From Puccinia triticina (lineage: Eukaryota > Basidiomycota > Pucciniomycetes > Pucciniales > Pucciniaceae), in the NCBI RefSeq assembly GCF_026914185.1, contig NC_070569.1:2108001-2172000 (forward strand): a stretch of 64,000 bases of DNA, in the 5' to 3' direction. Shown here piece by piece: positions 12,546-24,165 of this stretch (positions within the stretch are counted from its first letter, which is position 1; every line of letters starts with the position of its first letter). A model generated the notes under the pieces. It was not told the DNA's origin. It searched no databases and saw only the letters and a list, made by a program, of their open reading frames with translations. A program made the position numbers and the translations under genes.

Positions 12546-13302
12546 ATGTCTTGCAAAATAAACCTCAAAGCAGGCGGGCAACTATTCATCTTAGGGCCAT
12601 TGGCTCTACTTGACCACGACTTGATTAGCCAACATTTCCCTCACAACATTCTCACATTGATTATAAATCAGCTTCCGGAGTACTACCAATCTGTAGCCAC
12701 TGAGGACGAAATCTTAAAGAACAAAAGGCAAGTTTGTCATGCCCTTTGCGTCAGCAAGAATGGTATGTTGTTCTTCTTGGATAATCAATTTGAACCGTAT
12801 CCACGCAGCCAATTATCTAACATTATCCTTCCTTGGCATTCCGCATGGTAGGCGCCGTGCACAACGCAAAACTTTGGTTGACTGAGAAGGAAAAAAATTT
12901 CCTGATTGAAGTGGTCAAACAAGCAATGAACAATCTCGGTTTGAAGATACCAGGTATGTATTTTTCAGATGATTTCTCTCTTGATCCTTGATTGGCGCAT
13001 GTGTCTGATATTGTTGCATGTCACCGGCTTATCACCCAGACGTTGCAGAATCCGAGGGTGATGAAGGTGTTTTATTGACTCAAAAAGAGCATGACGGAAT
13101 TGTTCGAAAACTACAAAACCTCGATATCACGTTGTCGGTCAATCAAGACCAGGTACTACGAGGGTGCATGGAGTTGAAATCCTTTCTGTGTGGTCAACAA
13201 ACTCATCTTCTTGAATTTGGTTTTTATCAAGGCCCCAATGGGTTGTTTGTTGCTGAAGATCAGATTTCAAAAATCCACATAAAATTCTGGCTTGCGAATT
13301 AA
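12546..13302 (+). CDS. Intact three-exon gene, 193 aa, unknown function
   Basis: Exons 12546-12762, 12852-12953 and 13040-13302 join in frame to 582 nt (194 codons with stop). Both introns have GTATGT donors and TAG/CAG acceptors and preserve the phase. The protein begins MSCKINLKAGGQLFILGP. It is a mixed soluble protein with an Ile/Leu-rich segment (NILTLIINQL), a Glu/Lys helix (EKEKNFLIEVVKQAMN) and a C-terminal half with acidic and aromatic residues (LLEFGFYQGPNGLF). No signal peptide, Cys motif or known domain was recognised. It lies between the inverted relic and the 3' end of element 2, facing that element's transposase tail. It could be a host gene or a cargo gene of the element; the sequence does not decide this. 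Confidence 0.55.
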
Positions 13303-13713
13303 GTTGATTAAACGTTACACCCCATATTTTTCAAACCGCTATCATGCAATGTCACTTCAACATACATTGTATTCCCAGAATCAGAGTCAACGTCCGCATG
13401 GCTTGGCCACAAATGAGTCTAATTCAGTTACTGAAACGTTGAGAGATTTTTACGCAAGCTCGCTGCCACGAGCCCCTCATTATTCAAATTTGGTGACCTC
13501 TTGTCTTTTCTCAGAACGGATGCGCAGGAGTACTAGTATCACGCAGTACTGCAAACTGCCACCATCTCTCAAAACCTTGAGGAAGCAAATCCGGGCCGGC
13601 CATTGCCAAGGATTTGCTCTGAGAAAGGCTGGTCTTGAAAAGATAAGATATAAGTTATGACGAAAACACAATTATGATACAATCAACGAAAAAAAAAATA
13701 GAAAGGAGATACA

Positions 13714-16700
13714 TCATCGGTCCAGACAAACGAGTGCAATATATTCTTGAGTATTTTTTCCGGAAGAAAGTTTAGGTTTAAATTTAGCCCAGGCACAATG
13801 TGCCAAAATTTCATTTGAATGAATTATGTGACTCGATGTGTTATCTATTTTTCGCAATGTAAGGCCCACCTCATAGTTTTCTAATTGTGTATAAGCTTGT
13901 CCAACCGATGGTGGGACAGGAATGATTGGCTTTATAGCTAGCCATGTGTCCGTGAAAGTTACCTTATCTGGAGAGATACGTGAATGTTGGAAAATAAGCT
14001 CGATGATCCCAAATTGAGTACGGGTGTTTGGCTTCAGAGCAACAACACAGTTATTTTCACTGGTTTGGACTGAGGAGAATACAATATCCTTCTCTTTAAC
14101 AACGTTTGGAATCTTCAAAACTCTTGATGTCAAGGGAGCCAGCTTCTGTTTCGATTTGGATTTACTCCATTTGTCTGAGGCGAGCCACGTTCGATCAACA
14201 AGTGGGAATAATTCATTGATCCAAGCTATAAGTTCATCAAAGAGGAGTGTGTCGAGATTCATCCAGTTTTTTCTTACTGTTTCAGGTGTGACGTGAATTG
14301 GGTCGTAAAGCGACTTCACTTGGCGAACCAACTCTGGAGGGAGATCGGGCCTGTCTAGGAGAGCCCTGAGGTTACCTATTCGATAAAAGTTTGTTAAGCA
14401 GGTTATTTCGATTTGGCCTGTAGAGCAGTATCAGTACAAATATGTATATTAAATGTCACAATGAGATTGATTTACCGACGGAATTGTTTCTAGTAGTCTT
14501 CAATACAGTCCCCATAAGACACTCCATCAAAAAAGACCACCATGCACGGGCAGGTCCGTATTTTTCAAGGCAATCGGCAAGATGGAAGGCCATATGATGA
14601 TTTGGCGCCACTGCTGACTCTGGAAAAAGAAGTGAGCTGCTTTTCATGTATTCTCGTAGGTGGTAGCGATATTTCTCGATCTTTTCCTTATTTATCGTTT
14701 GTTTAAGTGCAAGATTGACAAGTGACACCAGGTGTGCGAAGTTATGGAGTAATGATTGGTTAGCAAGATTGTCATCTTCCCATAACACCGGCAGTACAAG
14801 TGGGAGTTGAATTGTGAATAGATTTCGCCATTCATCTGCCTTTAGGCTTCCAAAAGAAGCCTTACCAAGGGCCGGAATAGCTCGACCAATCCAGGTTGGT
14901 ATATGGAGTTTTTTCAGGTGTTGATTAATGCTTGATAAGGCGTCTTTATCAAGAATAACTTTGCCGTTCGAGTGAGGGGTCCAATCACCATCCCAGCCTT
15001 TTCCTAGCACAAAGTCTGCGTCGCTAGAGTCCGTGTTACTTCCGAATAGCATTCGACCAAATGGTATCATCTCTTCAGGATCGGTAGGTGATGGACTGTT
15101 TGGTCTAGGTTCGGGATTGCTCGAGTTCAGTGAATCTTTGAGAAGTTCGTGGAGCTTGCAAGATGAGACTGATGGAGGTTCTTCTTCATCGTGAACATCA
15201 GACATCAGCCAGAACCTCTGACAATGCCACTTCAAAATTCCTAGTAATAGGTTGTGCATCGCATCCACAATGTGATATTCTAGAATATTCCAATACGAAA
15301 GCTCGAGTAAGACAGAGTACCAAACACCATGTTCGGAAAGAATTTTTTTTTTTGCTTGAATAGTTGCCGCATGACGAGATTGATTTGCCCAGTATCGATG
15401 GTCGGCAAGAGTTTGTAATGGCCAAGATTTAGTGTTGAAGTTTTTTATATCCTTCTTGTTGATGAGGCAGTAAGAGCACATTAGTCGGGCATTGTGGCCA
15501 GCAAACCCAAGGCCGCGGCAAAGAGCGGGCAGATCGGCAAAAAAAGGCAGTAATGCTGCACAAATCAGTCGGCCTTGAGGGTTTCAATGGGTTTTTGATA
15601 GATATATGCCATTATTCCACAGGTACTTGAGCTGTTCAACCAAAGGTCTAAGAATCCAATTGGTTTGTTCAAGCAAGGGTTCTTTTGGGCCGGGTGCGAT
15701 TCCAACAAGAAAGATATTTTTGGGTAGATAGCGGAGAGCGACAGGTAAACTCAGGCAAACCATTATGATAAAAGTGACCGAAACATGTTTCCCAGCTTGA
15801 CGACTACCAAAAGGATTGATGCCATCCATGAACATCGCAAACGTTAAGTTACCCGAATGGGACGTGAATTGTTGGCCGTCAGGACCTAGGAGTTCCCGCC
15901 AGGCACGCGATTCTTGGATATCGGATATTTCCGCGGTGTCGTTAAACGGCAAGCAGGAATTTTTCGCAGTCTCTTCTAAGATATCTTCAATACCAGCCCG
16001 GGAAAACAATTGGGCCAAACAACTGTCAAGTTTATGAAATGCAAAACAACAGATTGGCTGGCGTACTCCTTGGCGTTCGTGAAATAGATCAGCACCGCAG
16101 ACTTGACAATCATCCTCGTCCACATCGGATCCAGATGCTTCCACACAACTTTGTGTATCTATATTGTCTTCAAATTGATCTTGAAATTCATTAGTCTGTT
16201 GACGGGGCTGCAAAAATTCACTATGGACACATCTTTCGGGGGCCGTATGGATGGGATACATCGCAAAGCATCAAGGACAACAGACTAAGAAATTGAGATC
16301 TGGATCGATTTCTAGATGCCAAATCACCGTGGTGGGGTCCTTGGGAAACAAGTCGAGTGTTCTTTGCTCAGAATAGTTGAGGCCGCGCGGTTGAGATGAT
16401 TCGTCCAAGCCATGAGAGCTAACAATTTCAATCAGATGACGGTCTAGTTTTAACAGGTAAGCCAATGCAAAAAGCAAAATCTGCTGTGTTACATAAAAAA
16501 GACTTGTTTTCAAGGTAATAAGTAACGTTGCTGGACTCTTGTTGATGAAATCAATATGAAATCGAGCTGCAAGGACAGCATGGCGATTAGCATGAAATAA
16601 GTAATTACGATTAACTGCTAATTAGGGACTTACTGCAATCAAAATATTTGGGCAAATTTTCCATATGGGTCACGTTTGGTTCGCTGTCTGAATCTTCACT

Positions 16701-17075
16701 GCTCAACTCCTGCGTGTCACGACTAAGGGCAAGGGTGGCAAACAATTCCACTAAAATACCGTCATCGACAACTTCTGGTTGAGGAGTTTTGCTTTCTTTT
16801 GCGACGGGTGGATGATGATGGCCTAGACAAAACAAGATTATCCAAATCAAATTGATCAATTGAGGATCGTAACTCTTCAAGGCACAACAGAATAATTACT
16901 TACCAGTCATTGTCGCTGACACCATACGTCTGTTTTGTTCCTCCCACAAGAGATGTGCTCTTTGCGTTGCGTGACTAACGCGTTGACCAGGTTTGATGAT
17001 ACCGTTGTTGGAATGAGTACGATCGGAGCATCCCTGACTGATACAGGTGCAAAGTACCTTTGAATGAGAGGGCAT
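13714..17075 (-). pseudogene. Tnp2-type transposase 2, two premature stops
   Basis: Minus-strand exons 17075-16904, 16822-16634, 16566-14476 and 14417-13714 total 3,156 nt (1,052 codons) in one frame. The N-terminus carries LCTCISQGCSDRTH and KPGQRVSHATQRAH, matching transposases 1 and 3. Core motifs are a VCCP*CFAMYP Cys cluster, SGNLTFAMFMDGINPF, GIAPGPKEP, FFADLPALCRGLGF, VDAMHNLLLGILKWH, and a C-terminal FLMECLMG segment with the probable catalytic Glu. Stops are TGA 16271-16273 (inside the Cys cluster) and TGA 15584-15586 (after SKTH, just before NPQGR). Both sit in TTGA, explained by one C-to-T each at TCGA. The rest of the frame is open, so inactivation looks recent. The last intron (14418-14475) is at the same codon as in transposases 1 and 3. 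Confidence 0.85.
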
Positions 17076-17544
17076 GCTGGTGAGATGGAAGGCCGAGTGG
17101 ATTGGTCAGGAGGCGGTGCAGGTGAAGTTTCGCGGTTTCACCTTTGTAAATAAATATGTAACCCAACTTACATAATGATGTAATGATCAACATTTCAAAG
17201 GAAATGCGCATCAACGACACCATCCTTGTTTACATAGCACATAACCCATGTACTTGATGCGGAAGCTTTCCACAACAAATGTGAACTGTTGGTAAATTCA
17301 AATGGAAACAAGTCTCCATCGTAACTGAGTCACCCGTGTTTCATTTTTCACTGACAGTTTTTTATCATTTCTATCAAATATTTACATGCAAGCATCTTGG
17401 ATAATGAAATGGATAGTATTTACTTGAAAACAGTCTAACTTGAGAAATAACAAGCCTTTTACAAGATTGTAATCAATGTTAAAGTTTCTCAATCAAATCA
17501 ACGTAATAGTCAAGCGGGGGTCCGTCAATTTTGCTATTGAGTGC

Positions 17545-20500
17545 TTACAGTTTGTAGGTTGATAGGGATAGTAGCCAGGATTTGTCGTAAAAGGTATTTG
17601 GGAGGCCTACTTTGTAAGACATACTGCTAATCTTGGGGTTTTGGGGACGTCGCCGTACTCGTGGCAGCGGAGAATTGCGTTTTTGGGGGGCATACTCAAT
17701 CTGGCGGGCCCTCAATTGATCTAAGGCAATCATAATGCGTTCTACGTGTTGGCTTCGCCAAGGAAGTTTGTGAACAACGGCCCGCATTGGTAATCCCCGG
17801 CGTACAAGAGATGGATCCGCCTTGTTGTCCGTCTTGTCATCACTGCAACACTGTTCAATGATTGGAACCAAACCAACCAAAGATGGACGAGACAATACCT
17901 CCTCTAGACGCCATTGTTTTAACTGTGAAGCAAAAAAGCTGGTAAGCTTGAGATGCGTATGATGTTTTAATATGAAAGGTCAACTCACTGTTGCAAGGCG
18001 AGTACTTTTGCGCTTCTTCTTTTGCTGCGAAGCTAATTCCTCTGGTGAAAACTTCTTCCTTTCACGGTACCTAAATCCACATTTTTGGTTAATGTTAAAA
18101 ATCTGCAAGTTCCTTCAAAGTGTGGAAAAGGCAGCTACCAACGTTCTCGTGAGGTGGCCCTGGATGTGTGTTGTGAAGTAGTCTTTGATATTGTCTTCGT
18201 CACAAACCTCCTCAGTTAGTGGGTCATATTCTCCACTTCTGACCACTTGCATAAAAGTGCTCCTAGCTAATTCCCAAAGGAACCGATTTGCAGGACTATT
18301 GATTGCTTTGGACAAATCTGGCCGAAAAGATTTCACGCGTGATCTGCGCATTGCACGCCATATAATTCTGAGGGCTTGCGGGCTTGCTCTTGAATTTCCG
18401 GGCCCGTCACCATAGGGGAAGCAGGGGTCAAAATCCTCGTCCGTATCCATGGGGGAATAATCGGGACTGGAGTCGGATTCCTCTTCTGACTCTTCATCTG
18501 ACGAATCTGTGAAGCCTCGTCTAATCCACGCGCGGCGCTCCTCTGTAGTGGCAGGAGGGGGAAATTGACCCGCACAACGGCCAAACATTGTGGCACAATG
18601 TTGCCGCACATATTCCTAGCAAGATAGCAGTCAATATTTGATGCAATGATTGAGCTTAATTTCTGGGGAAACTTACTTGAATTTCACAATTTGGGGCCCT
18701 TCCTTGTGATGGGGTAGTTGGGGTATCAATGTCCATATTATCGGATATAGGTCGAGACCAAGAACGGCCAGAAACACGGGTTGCAGGGATTGTTGATGAA
18801 GCTGGTGTGGCCTGGGTGTTAAACACACCTTCACGAGACAAGCCTGCGATAGTACTGTTTAAGCTTGTGAAGCCTTCGGCGATCATTCTGATTGAATTCA
18901 GCGACGCGGTTCCTATTTGGACTGAAGTCCGTGCGAAAGAGTTGAGTGAAGAAACCAGAGCTTCGAGATTAGGCTGAGAGCTAGCAACGTTTTTGTCGTC
19001 CCTGTGGGACATCAAGACATCTGAAGCCCAGTGAGAAACTGATTCTTGCAAGGGCTTGGGTCTGGCTGGGTCTTGCACGGGCTCGGGTCTGGCTGGGTCT
19101 TGCACGGGCTCGGGTCTGGCTGGGTCTTGCACGGGCTCGGGTCTGGCGGGGTCTTGCACGGGCTCGGGTCTGGCTGGGTCTTGCTCGGGCTCGAGTCTGG
19201 AAGCCAAAAATGGATCTTGCACAGGCTCGGATCTGGAAGCAGAGTTGACAGAAATTGGTCGAGGTAGCTGGGTAGGTTGAGCCACGGTAGGATTGAGTGG
19301 TTGTATGGAAGTTGTGTCGGAATTATGCATGTCAATTAAATTAATATCATTTGTAATGACATTGGTTTGGGGATCAGCCACCGCTTGCGCTTCTGCAGTG
19401 ACTTGTTTCTTGATGGCAGTGACAGAAGCTGGCCGCCTGAGGTTGTACCGGGGAGCGTTTTGTTGCTTGTCGGCGAACAGGAGTTTATACTTCGTGAGCA
19501 ATACTAGTTTAGGGTCGGCAGACTTAAAATGTACGTGATTCGCCTCCAGTATGGGCCTAATCTGTGCTGCTGTTAACTTTCCATCCGGATCTAACAAGGG
19601 CAAGACTTATCAGTGATATTATCAGACTTAAAGCAGTTTAGTGTGCTTACCAGGCCAATCACGAATCTCATTTTCTTCCTTGTTGAGATCAACTGTGTGT
19701 GAACAAGTGGCGGTTCCGGCGGTCACGGTGGAATTGGGGGCAGGAGCAGGCGGCAGGCTAATACCGAGAGTTACTGGTATAGGTCCGGGCGGAGGTGCGT
19801 TTATAGTGGGAGATGCAATTGCGGCACGAGATACATCTACAACTGGAGGTATAGGCCTGCTATCATCATCCGAGTCTTCAATTACCAAGCGTTTCTTGGT
19901 TCTCTTGCAAATGGTCATACCAGTCGGTGTCATGTTGAATGGGTCAGGTGTCGCTGTAAGGGTGCCTATGGGGATCGCGATGAATGGTGTTTTCCAATGA
20001 TTTGTTTCCAATGATTGGTCTGGAGCGGGTGTGGAAGGAGCTAAGTCCCTGAAGGATGGAGGAATTGAGGGTCGGCTTGCTGAGGATGGTTCAGCAGAAG
20101 AGTTGCCTAGACAAATATTGGATGTAGAAGACTGCGGTACAGGCTCCGGGGGTGTGGCGACCGAGTTGACAGGGTTTTCTAGCAATGCTGAGGGTACTTC
20201 GACTTCTGGTAATTGGTTGGGTGAAGCTGGATCAGATAATTCAAATGTGCTACCAGGCTGCAAGAACGCGTTATCAGTCGGACTGGGAGGCAAGTATTCC
20301 AAAGAGGATTCAGATAATTGGGAGAATCCGGGCGATGACGGAGAGCTGACAGGGTTTTCTAGCAATGGTGAGGGTGCTGCTACTCGCTGAGCAATCACTT
20401 CAACTTCTGATAACTGGTTGGGTAAAGCCGGATCAGATAATTCAGAGGTGCTACCAGGCTTTAAGAACAGGTTATCATTCGGACTGGGAGATGAGGATTC

Positions 20501-22682
20501 AGATAATTGGGCGAATCCGGGCGATAACGGATTACTTATAACTGGGACTGTACCGTGAGTAGATATATTGTTTTCGGGAACTTGTGGCGGAACAAATACT
20601 GAAGCAAGTTGTTTGGCCTCTGAGACAGAATCTGTGGTTGCGGAAGTGTTAGTTTTGGGTGCTTGTGGCAGAACCAATACCGAAGCAATGGCCTTTGAAG
20701 CGGAATCTTTGACTTCGGACAAAGAAGGCAAGATACTAGCGGCGGGAGTGTAATTTTTGGGAACTGGTGGCGATTTTGGTGCAACTGGGTCGGTCTCTGA
20801 CACAGGATCTTTGATTTGGACAACAGCAGCTGGTCTGACAGGTTCTGGGGAGGTGATCGACTGGGCGGGCAACTCAATAGCCGGCTTGAGGTGCTGTGTA
20901 CTGGTGAGGGAATCCAACTGAATAACGGGTGGTACGAATGGATGAGGTCGAGTAGAAATCAAACTAGAATCAGTTAAACGTTTGGAGGACGTAGGTTCCT
21001 TGTGTAATGTCGATATGTCCGGGGTGGGAGTGCACAATGGTGGAAGCAAATGGGAAGATGGAAGCAGTTGCTGGTTGGGGGGGGTATTTATATCTTGAAG
21101 ACCGTCTAATCGCATAAAAAATAACAACACAAATGATTAGAACACTGAACCAAAATTGCAAGGAATTGCAAACGTACACAGAACCAGTGATGAGGATACC
21201 CCTTCCAGGTCACTGAGGACTTGTTCAGGTACGGGGCTTCTTGGCAAGAGATTTTCTTCATTCAAAATGGTTCGAGGGATGATCGGAGTATGCTGCGCTG
21301 TTTGCGTGTTGATTGAATGACTGTTGAACGCACTTGAACTTTCTGAGTTTTTAGAAACACTAGAAAAGGGGAAGCTGCTGAGGTCGCTCAAGAATAGTGG
21401 CTCTTGTCCCAATAGACCAACGCCAAAATCAGATAAAGGAATCATTTCAAGAAGGGGGTTGAGCCGCGCGGTTGGCTCAGGAATCGAGATGTCATTGTTG
21501 TTGTTGTAGTCTATCAAAGGAAAACTAATTGAGTCGAGAGAGGGGCACAATGCTACATTGTTTGTGGTTGCGGTGTGTTTGACGGGCACACTACACGTGA
21601 AATCAATCAAAGGCAGCGAATTCGAAATTTCCGGATTCCCAACGCTGGTTGGGTGCTCTTCTTGCAACACTTGAGTTACAGTAAATTTTGATCGTCGCGT
21701 CCTGATCCACTTTGGTCGCGGTCGCACTGGAGGGGCGTTTGAAATGCGAGCTCGTTTGTTGCTGTAATCATTGTCCTTAATTATCACGCCAGAATTAGCT
21801 GCGGTTCGATTTCGAGAAACAACATTCAACATAAAACGTACGTGGCGGATGGTCGGATTATTTCCGTCAATAATGTGTTTTCCTGCTTTGGCCGGTGCCT
21901 TGCTGCAAAGTGCTTGGTTTGCTTCTGCGTGTGCCTTTGCACTAATCCTGGTTGAGCGTCTGATGGGTGGGTTCGTGGAAGTATCGAGTTTTGATTTCTT
22001 AGCTTGCTTCTTGGCCAACCAAACTGTGCGCGTGCGCAGAGGGGGTAGTTTCTTATTATCCTTCTGAACACGACATCGCTTCCGACTTGTCCACTTATCC
22101 ACCGCTCGCTCTTAAAAATAGGTTATTAGCGCAAGCTGGACAGACAATTGTCAATTAGCAAGCAAAGGATTTTACTTACTCGACTTCTTGTTGCTAGTGC
22201 TTGGTTGTTTCGAATTTTCTCTCCGTCCTTGCACGCATGTCTTGAGGCTGTTGTATAGTTGCTCCAGGACGTTGCGCCGAGCGCTTGATTCGTGTTCAAT
22301 TTTGTATTCCGCGAGTACATGCTTGAGACCAGGTACATTCAGATCCAATGCGGCTGTTTCAGGCTGTGTTAGCCAAGCTCCACAAACTAATGAAGAGAGA
22401 GCTGAAGATTGAGCGCCAAATCTGATCATATTTTGAATAGTCTTACCTGGCCAGTCAAATCGTTGTCCTGCCAGACGAGGGCGGTTGGCTAAGTGTTGGT
22501 GGTAAAGGGTTACAAGCCGCGGGCGAGAGCAGTTTGAGCAAGACACTTGGTTAAGTTCAAGATAGTGCCTCAACTGCGCCACTGTGAAGATGGAAGAATC
22601 TACACATGTATTTACATACGGGTAATATATTATGTAAGTTCACACGATTAAATTTCAAATGTGGATGCACACACACTTACCT
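17545..22682 (-). CDS. Large HeH-domain companion protein of element 2 (copy 2)
   Basis: Multi-exon minus-strand gene, probably over 1,300 residues. The first seen exon ends TESWPR, start not identified. Next come one HeH module per exon: FTVAQLRHYLELNQVSC (about 22600) and VPGLKHVLAEYKIEHESS (about 22340), then a basic exon (22102-21180, SRKRCRVQKDNKK), a long Pro/Ser exon (21100-19660), and a third HeH module, LTAAQIRPILEANHVHFKS (19590-19500). The exon before a HeH exon tends to end in DWP or SWP. The 3' part (18609-17545) contains NRFLWELARSTF, a KKKRK stretch, CCSDDKTDN, PWRS, RVRRRP and a KSWL end, aligning with copies 1, 3 and 4. It is divergent neither in strand nor in spacing from the transposase, which starts about 470 bases downstream. 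The role is inferred to be DNA binding for the element. Confidence 0.6.
19046..19200 (-). repeat. 27-bp coding minisatellite (PARPEPVQD repeats)
   Basis: About five 27-bp units, nearly identical on the plus strand (core GGGTCTTGCACGGGCTCGGG), encode the nonapeptide PARPEPVQD in the companion protein on the minus strand. Flanking degenerate units (SRLEPEQD, KPLQES) show older expansion. All units are multiples of three, so the reading frame is kept. Confidence 0.85.
20168..20530 (-). repeat. Duplicated segment of about 190 bp inside companion 2
   Basis: Two direct copies encode the same 60-residue pattern: SPGFAQLSESS or SPGFSQLSESS, then FL.PGST.ELSDPA.PNQL.EVEV. The copies differ by a short insertion and scattered substitutions and keep the frame. 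They lie in the low-complexity exon between the basic segment and the third HeH module. Confidence 0.7.
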
Positions 22683-22735
22683 CTCGGCCAGCTTTCGGTG
22701 ATGGACTCCTGCGTGCGCGGTTCAATAATATTGCT

Positions 22736-22781
22736 CACCAGGGGGGAATGTGTGGCACTCTCTGGAGAGTGCCAAGCCGTA
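22736..22781 (-). repeat. Element-end motif, copy 1 (inverted relative to 43767-43812)
   Basis: A 46-bp block identical at 44 positions to the reverse complement of 43767-43812. It contains a near-perfect 22-bp palindrome (22753-22774; TGGCACTCTC, then its complement) beside a G-run and CACC. In both places it stands at the 5' side of a HeH gene read away from it, and similarity ends just outside the TACGG edge, as expected for a transposon terminus. Confidence 0.75.
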
Positions 22782-22784
22782 ACT

Positions 22785-24165
22785 TTAGCTGTGGAATTGT
22801 CTTATATCAATCCAATGTCATCCTAGAAGTCATCCCCAACTTATATCTATCATCATGCTCATGTCAGCGTGAAATCAAACATGATGTGGAGGGTGGAGTT
22901 ATTTTTCAACCAGTCTGAACTCATGAGTAATTCAAACTGCTGTTGAACAAGTGTCTATCCTGTATAGCTTGGTTTTATCAATTTAGGGGTGTGGACTATG
23001 TCTCTACCAGTGGATCAGTCTAGTGCAATATGGCCTATTTATATGTGCTTTATATCTACCATTGTTTATTCTTAAGATGATGGATTCAACTAAAGCAATC
23101 ATTATTGGTCTGGTCTAGGTACATGATGAGTATAATGCTTTCTGCGAAAATTCCTGGGAGGAGTGATGTTGGTGACAACTACTGATCCGTGATCTGGATT
23201 CGTTGTTTGAAATGCATGGTTGATGTGCCAGAGGCATGTGCAAAGAACAGTTAAAACCGGTTGACAAGTGGTGTATGGGCAGAATTCAAGGCAAAGTTCC
23301 TCCAGGAAGGCAAATGCAGCACGCACACCTGTACAATTGATTTCCATGTAGTTCGAGCCCAACAACAGAGCTAAACCCACATCATCACCTGACCAGGAAG
23401 TGCCTTGCCAAGGGGTTCTGATTGCTTGCACCTGGACAATCAACTCACATGTGGCATGCAATGAATGTGCACTCATAAAAACGTGCCAACAGATGAATGT
23501 TTGGCTTATGAGCACCTAAGTGCTGGTTCAAGGAAGTCACATTTTGAAGGTTTGGTGACCAAGAATTGAAGGAAATAGGTGTTGTTGCCTGTCCTGCTTA
23601 GATTTCCCAGCAAACAGGAGTAGTGCGCCAACATACTGGACATTTTCATCAATTTTCTTGGGTTTGTTTATTATACCCTATGCCAGATAAAGATTGCATC
23701 AGTACAGGATGCTCTGGAGGCTAGCCATAGTCTGGCATATCTTGCTTGAGGCAGGAAAGCCATGTGGAAGGAGCAATGATTGTGAAGATTTGACCCACCG
23801 ACAATCACATCCTTCCTCTACCTGCCATTTTTGGCATAGTTGAATGATGTCCCACCCATATAATGAGCTTGCCATTAGCGGCAGACTTCAAGCTATGGTG
23901 TGTCATCTAATTTGTTTGTGCCACAAAGACAAGCTTTTCTACATCTGTAGCCACAATCAATTTTCATGTTTGAACATCCAAACTCAAACCGCACCTCAGG
24001 GTCAAGGGCCTGGGGATGCCAATGCGAAGCAACTTTGTCGGCCACATGTGAGCAATTACTATTGCTTCCCAACACACACAATCAGCAACAAACAAAATCA
24101 TTTGTCCTCGAACGGCCGAACCAACTCTCCTTCTACCACGAACTAAGTCCAATTGCTTTCGGCAA
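22785..24165. other. Stretch without recognised genes
   Basis: Between the end of element 2 and the SNF2 gene. A minus-strand ORF at 23102-23515 (137 codons, Cys-rich) has no recognisable domain or gene structure. The last part (about 23990-24165) could contain upstream exons or promoter of the SNF2 gene, but none could be defined. Confidence 0.35.

Larger units (their letters stand above)
13714..22781 (-). mobile_element. Tnp2-type DNA transposon, element 2
   Basis: Minus-strand unit: a terminal motif at 22736-22781, a HeH companion gene (about 22682-17545), then a Tnp2 transposase (17075-13714). Gene order and strand match element 1. The right (5') end is marked by a 46-bp block that recurs inverted at 43767-43812. 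No matching block was found near 13.7 kb, so the left end is open; it may be lost, degenerate or further left. Confidence 0.65.

Noticed and set aside
13600..13730. Left terminal repeat of element 2 matching 22736-22781
   Set aside because: No convincing match was found on either strand in this area.
19046..19200. CRISPR-like regular repeats
   Set aside because: Units are contiguous without unique spacers and encode PARPEPVQD in frame inside a eukaryotic gene.
23102..23515. 137-codon Cys-rich minus-strand ORF
   Set aside because: No signal peptide, domain, introns or homologous copy in the window; not supportable as a gene.
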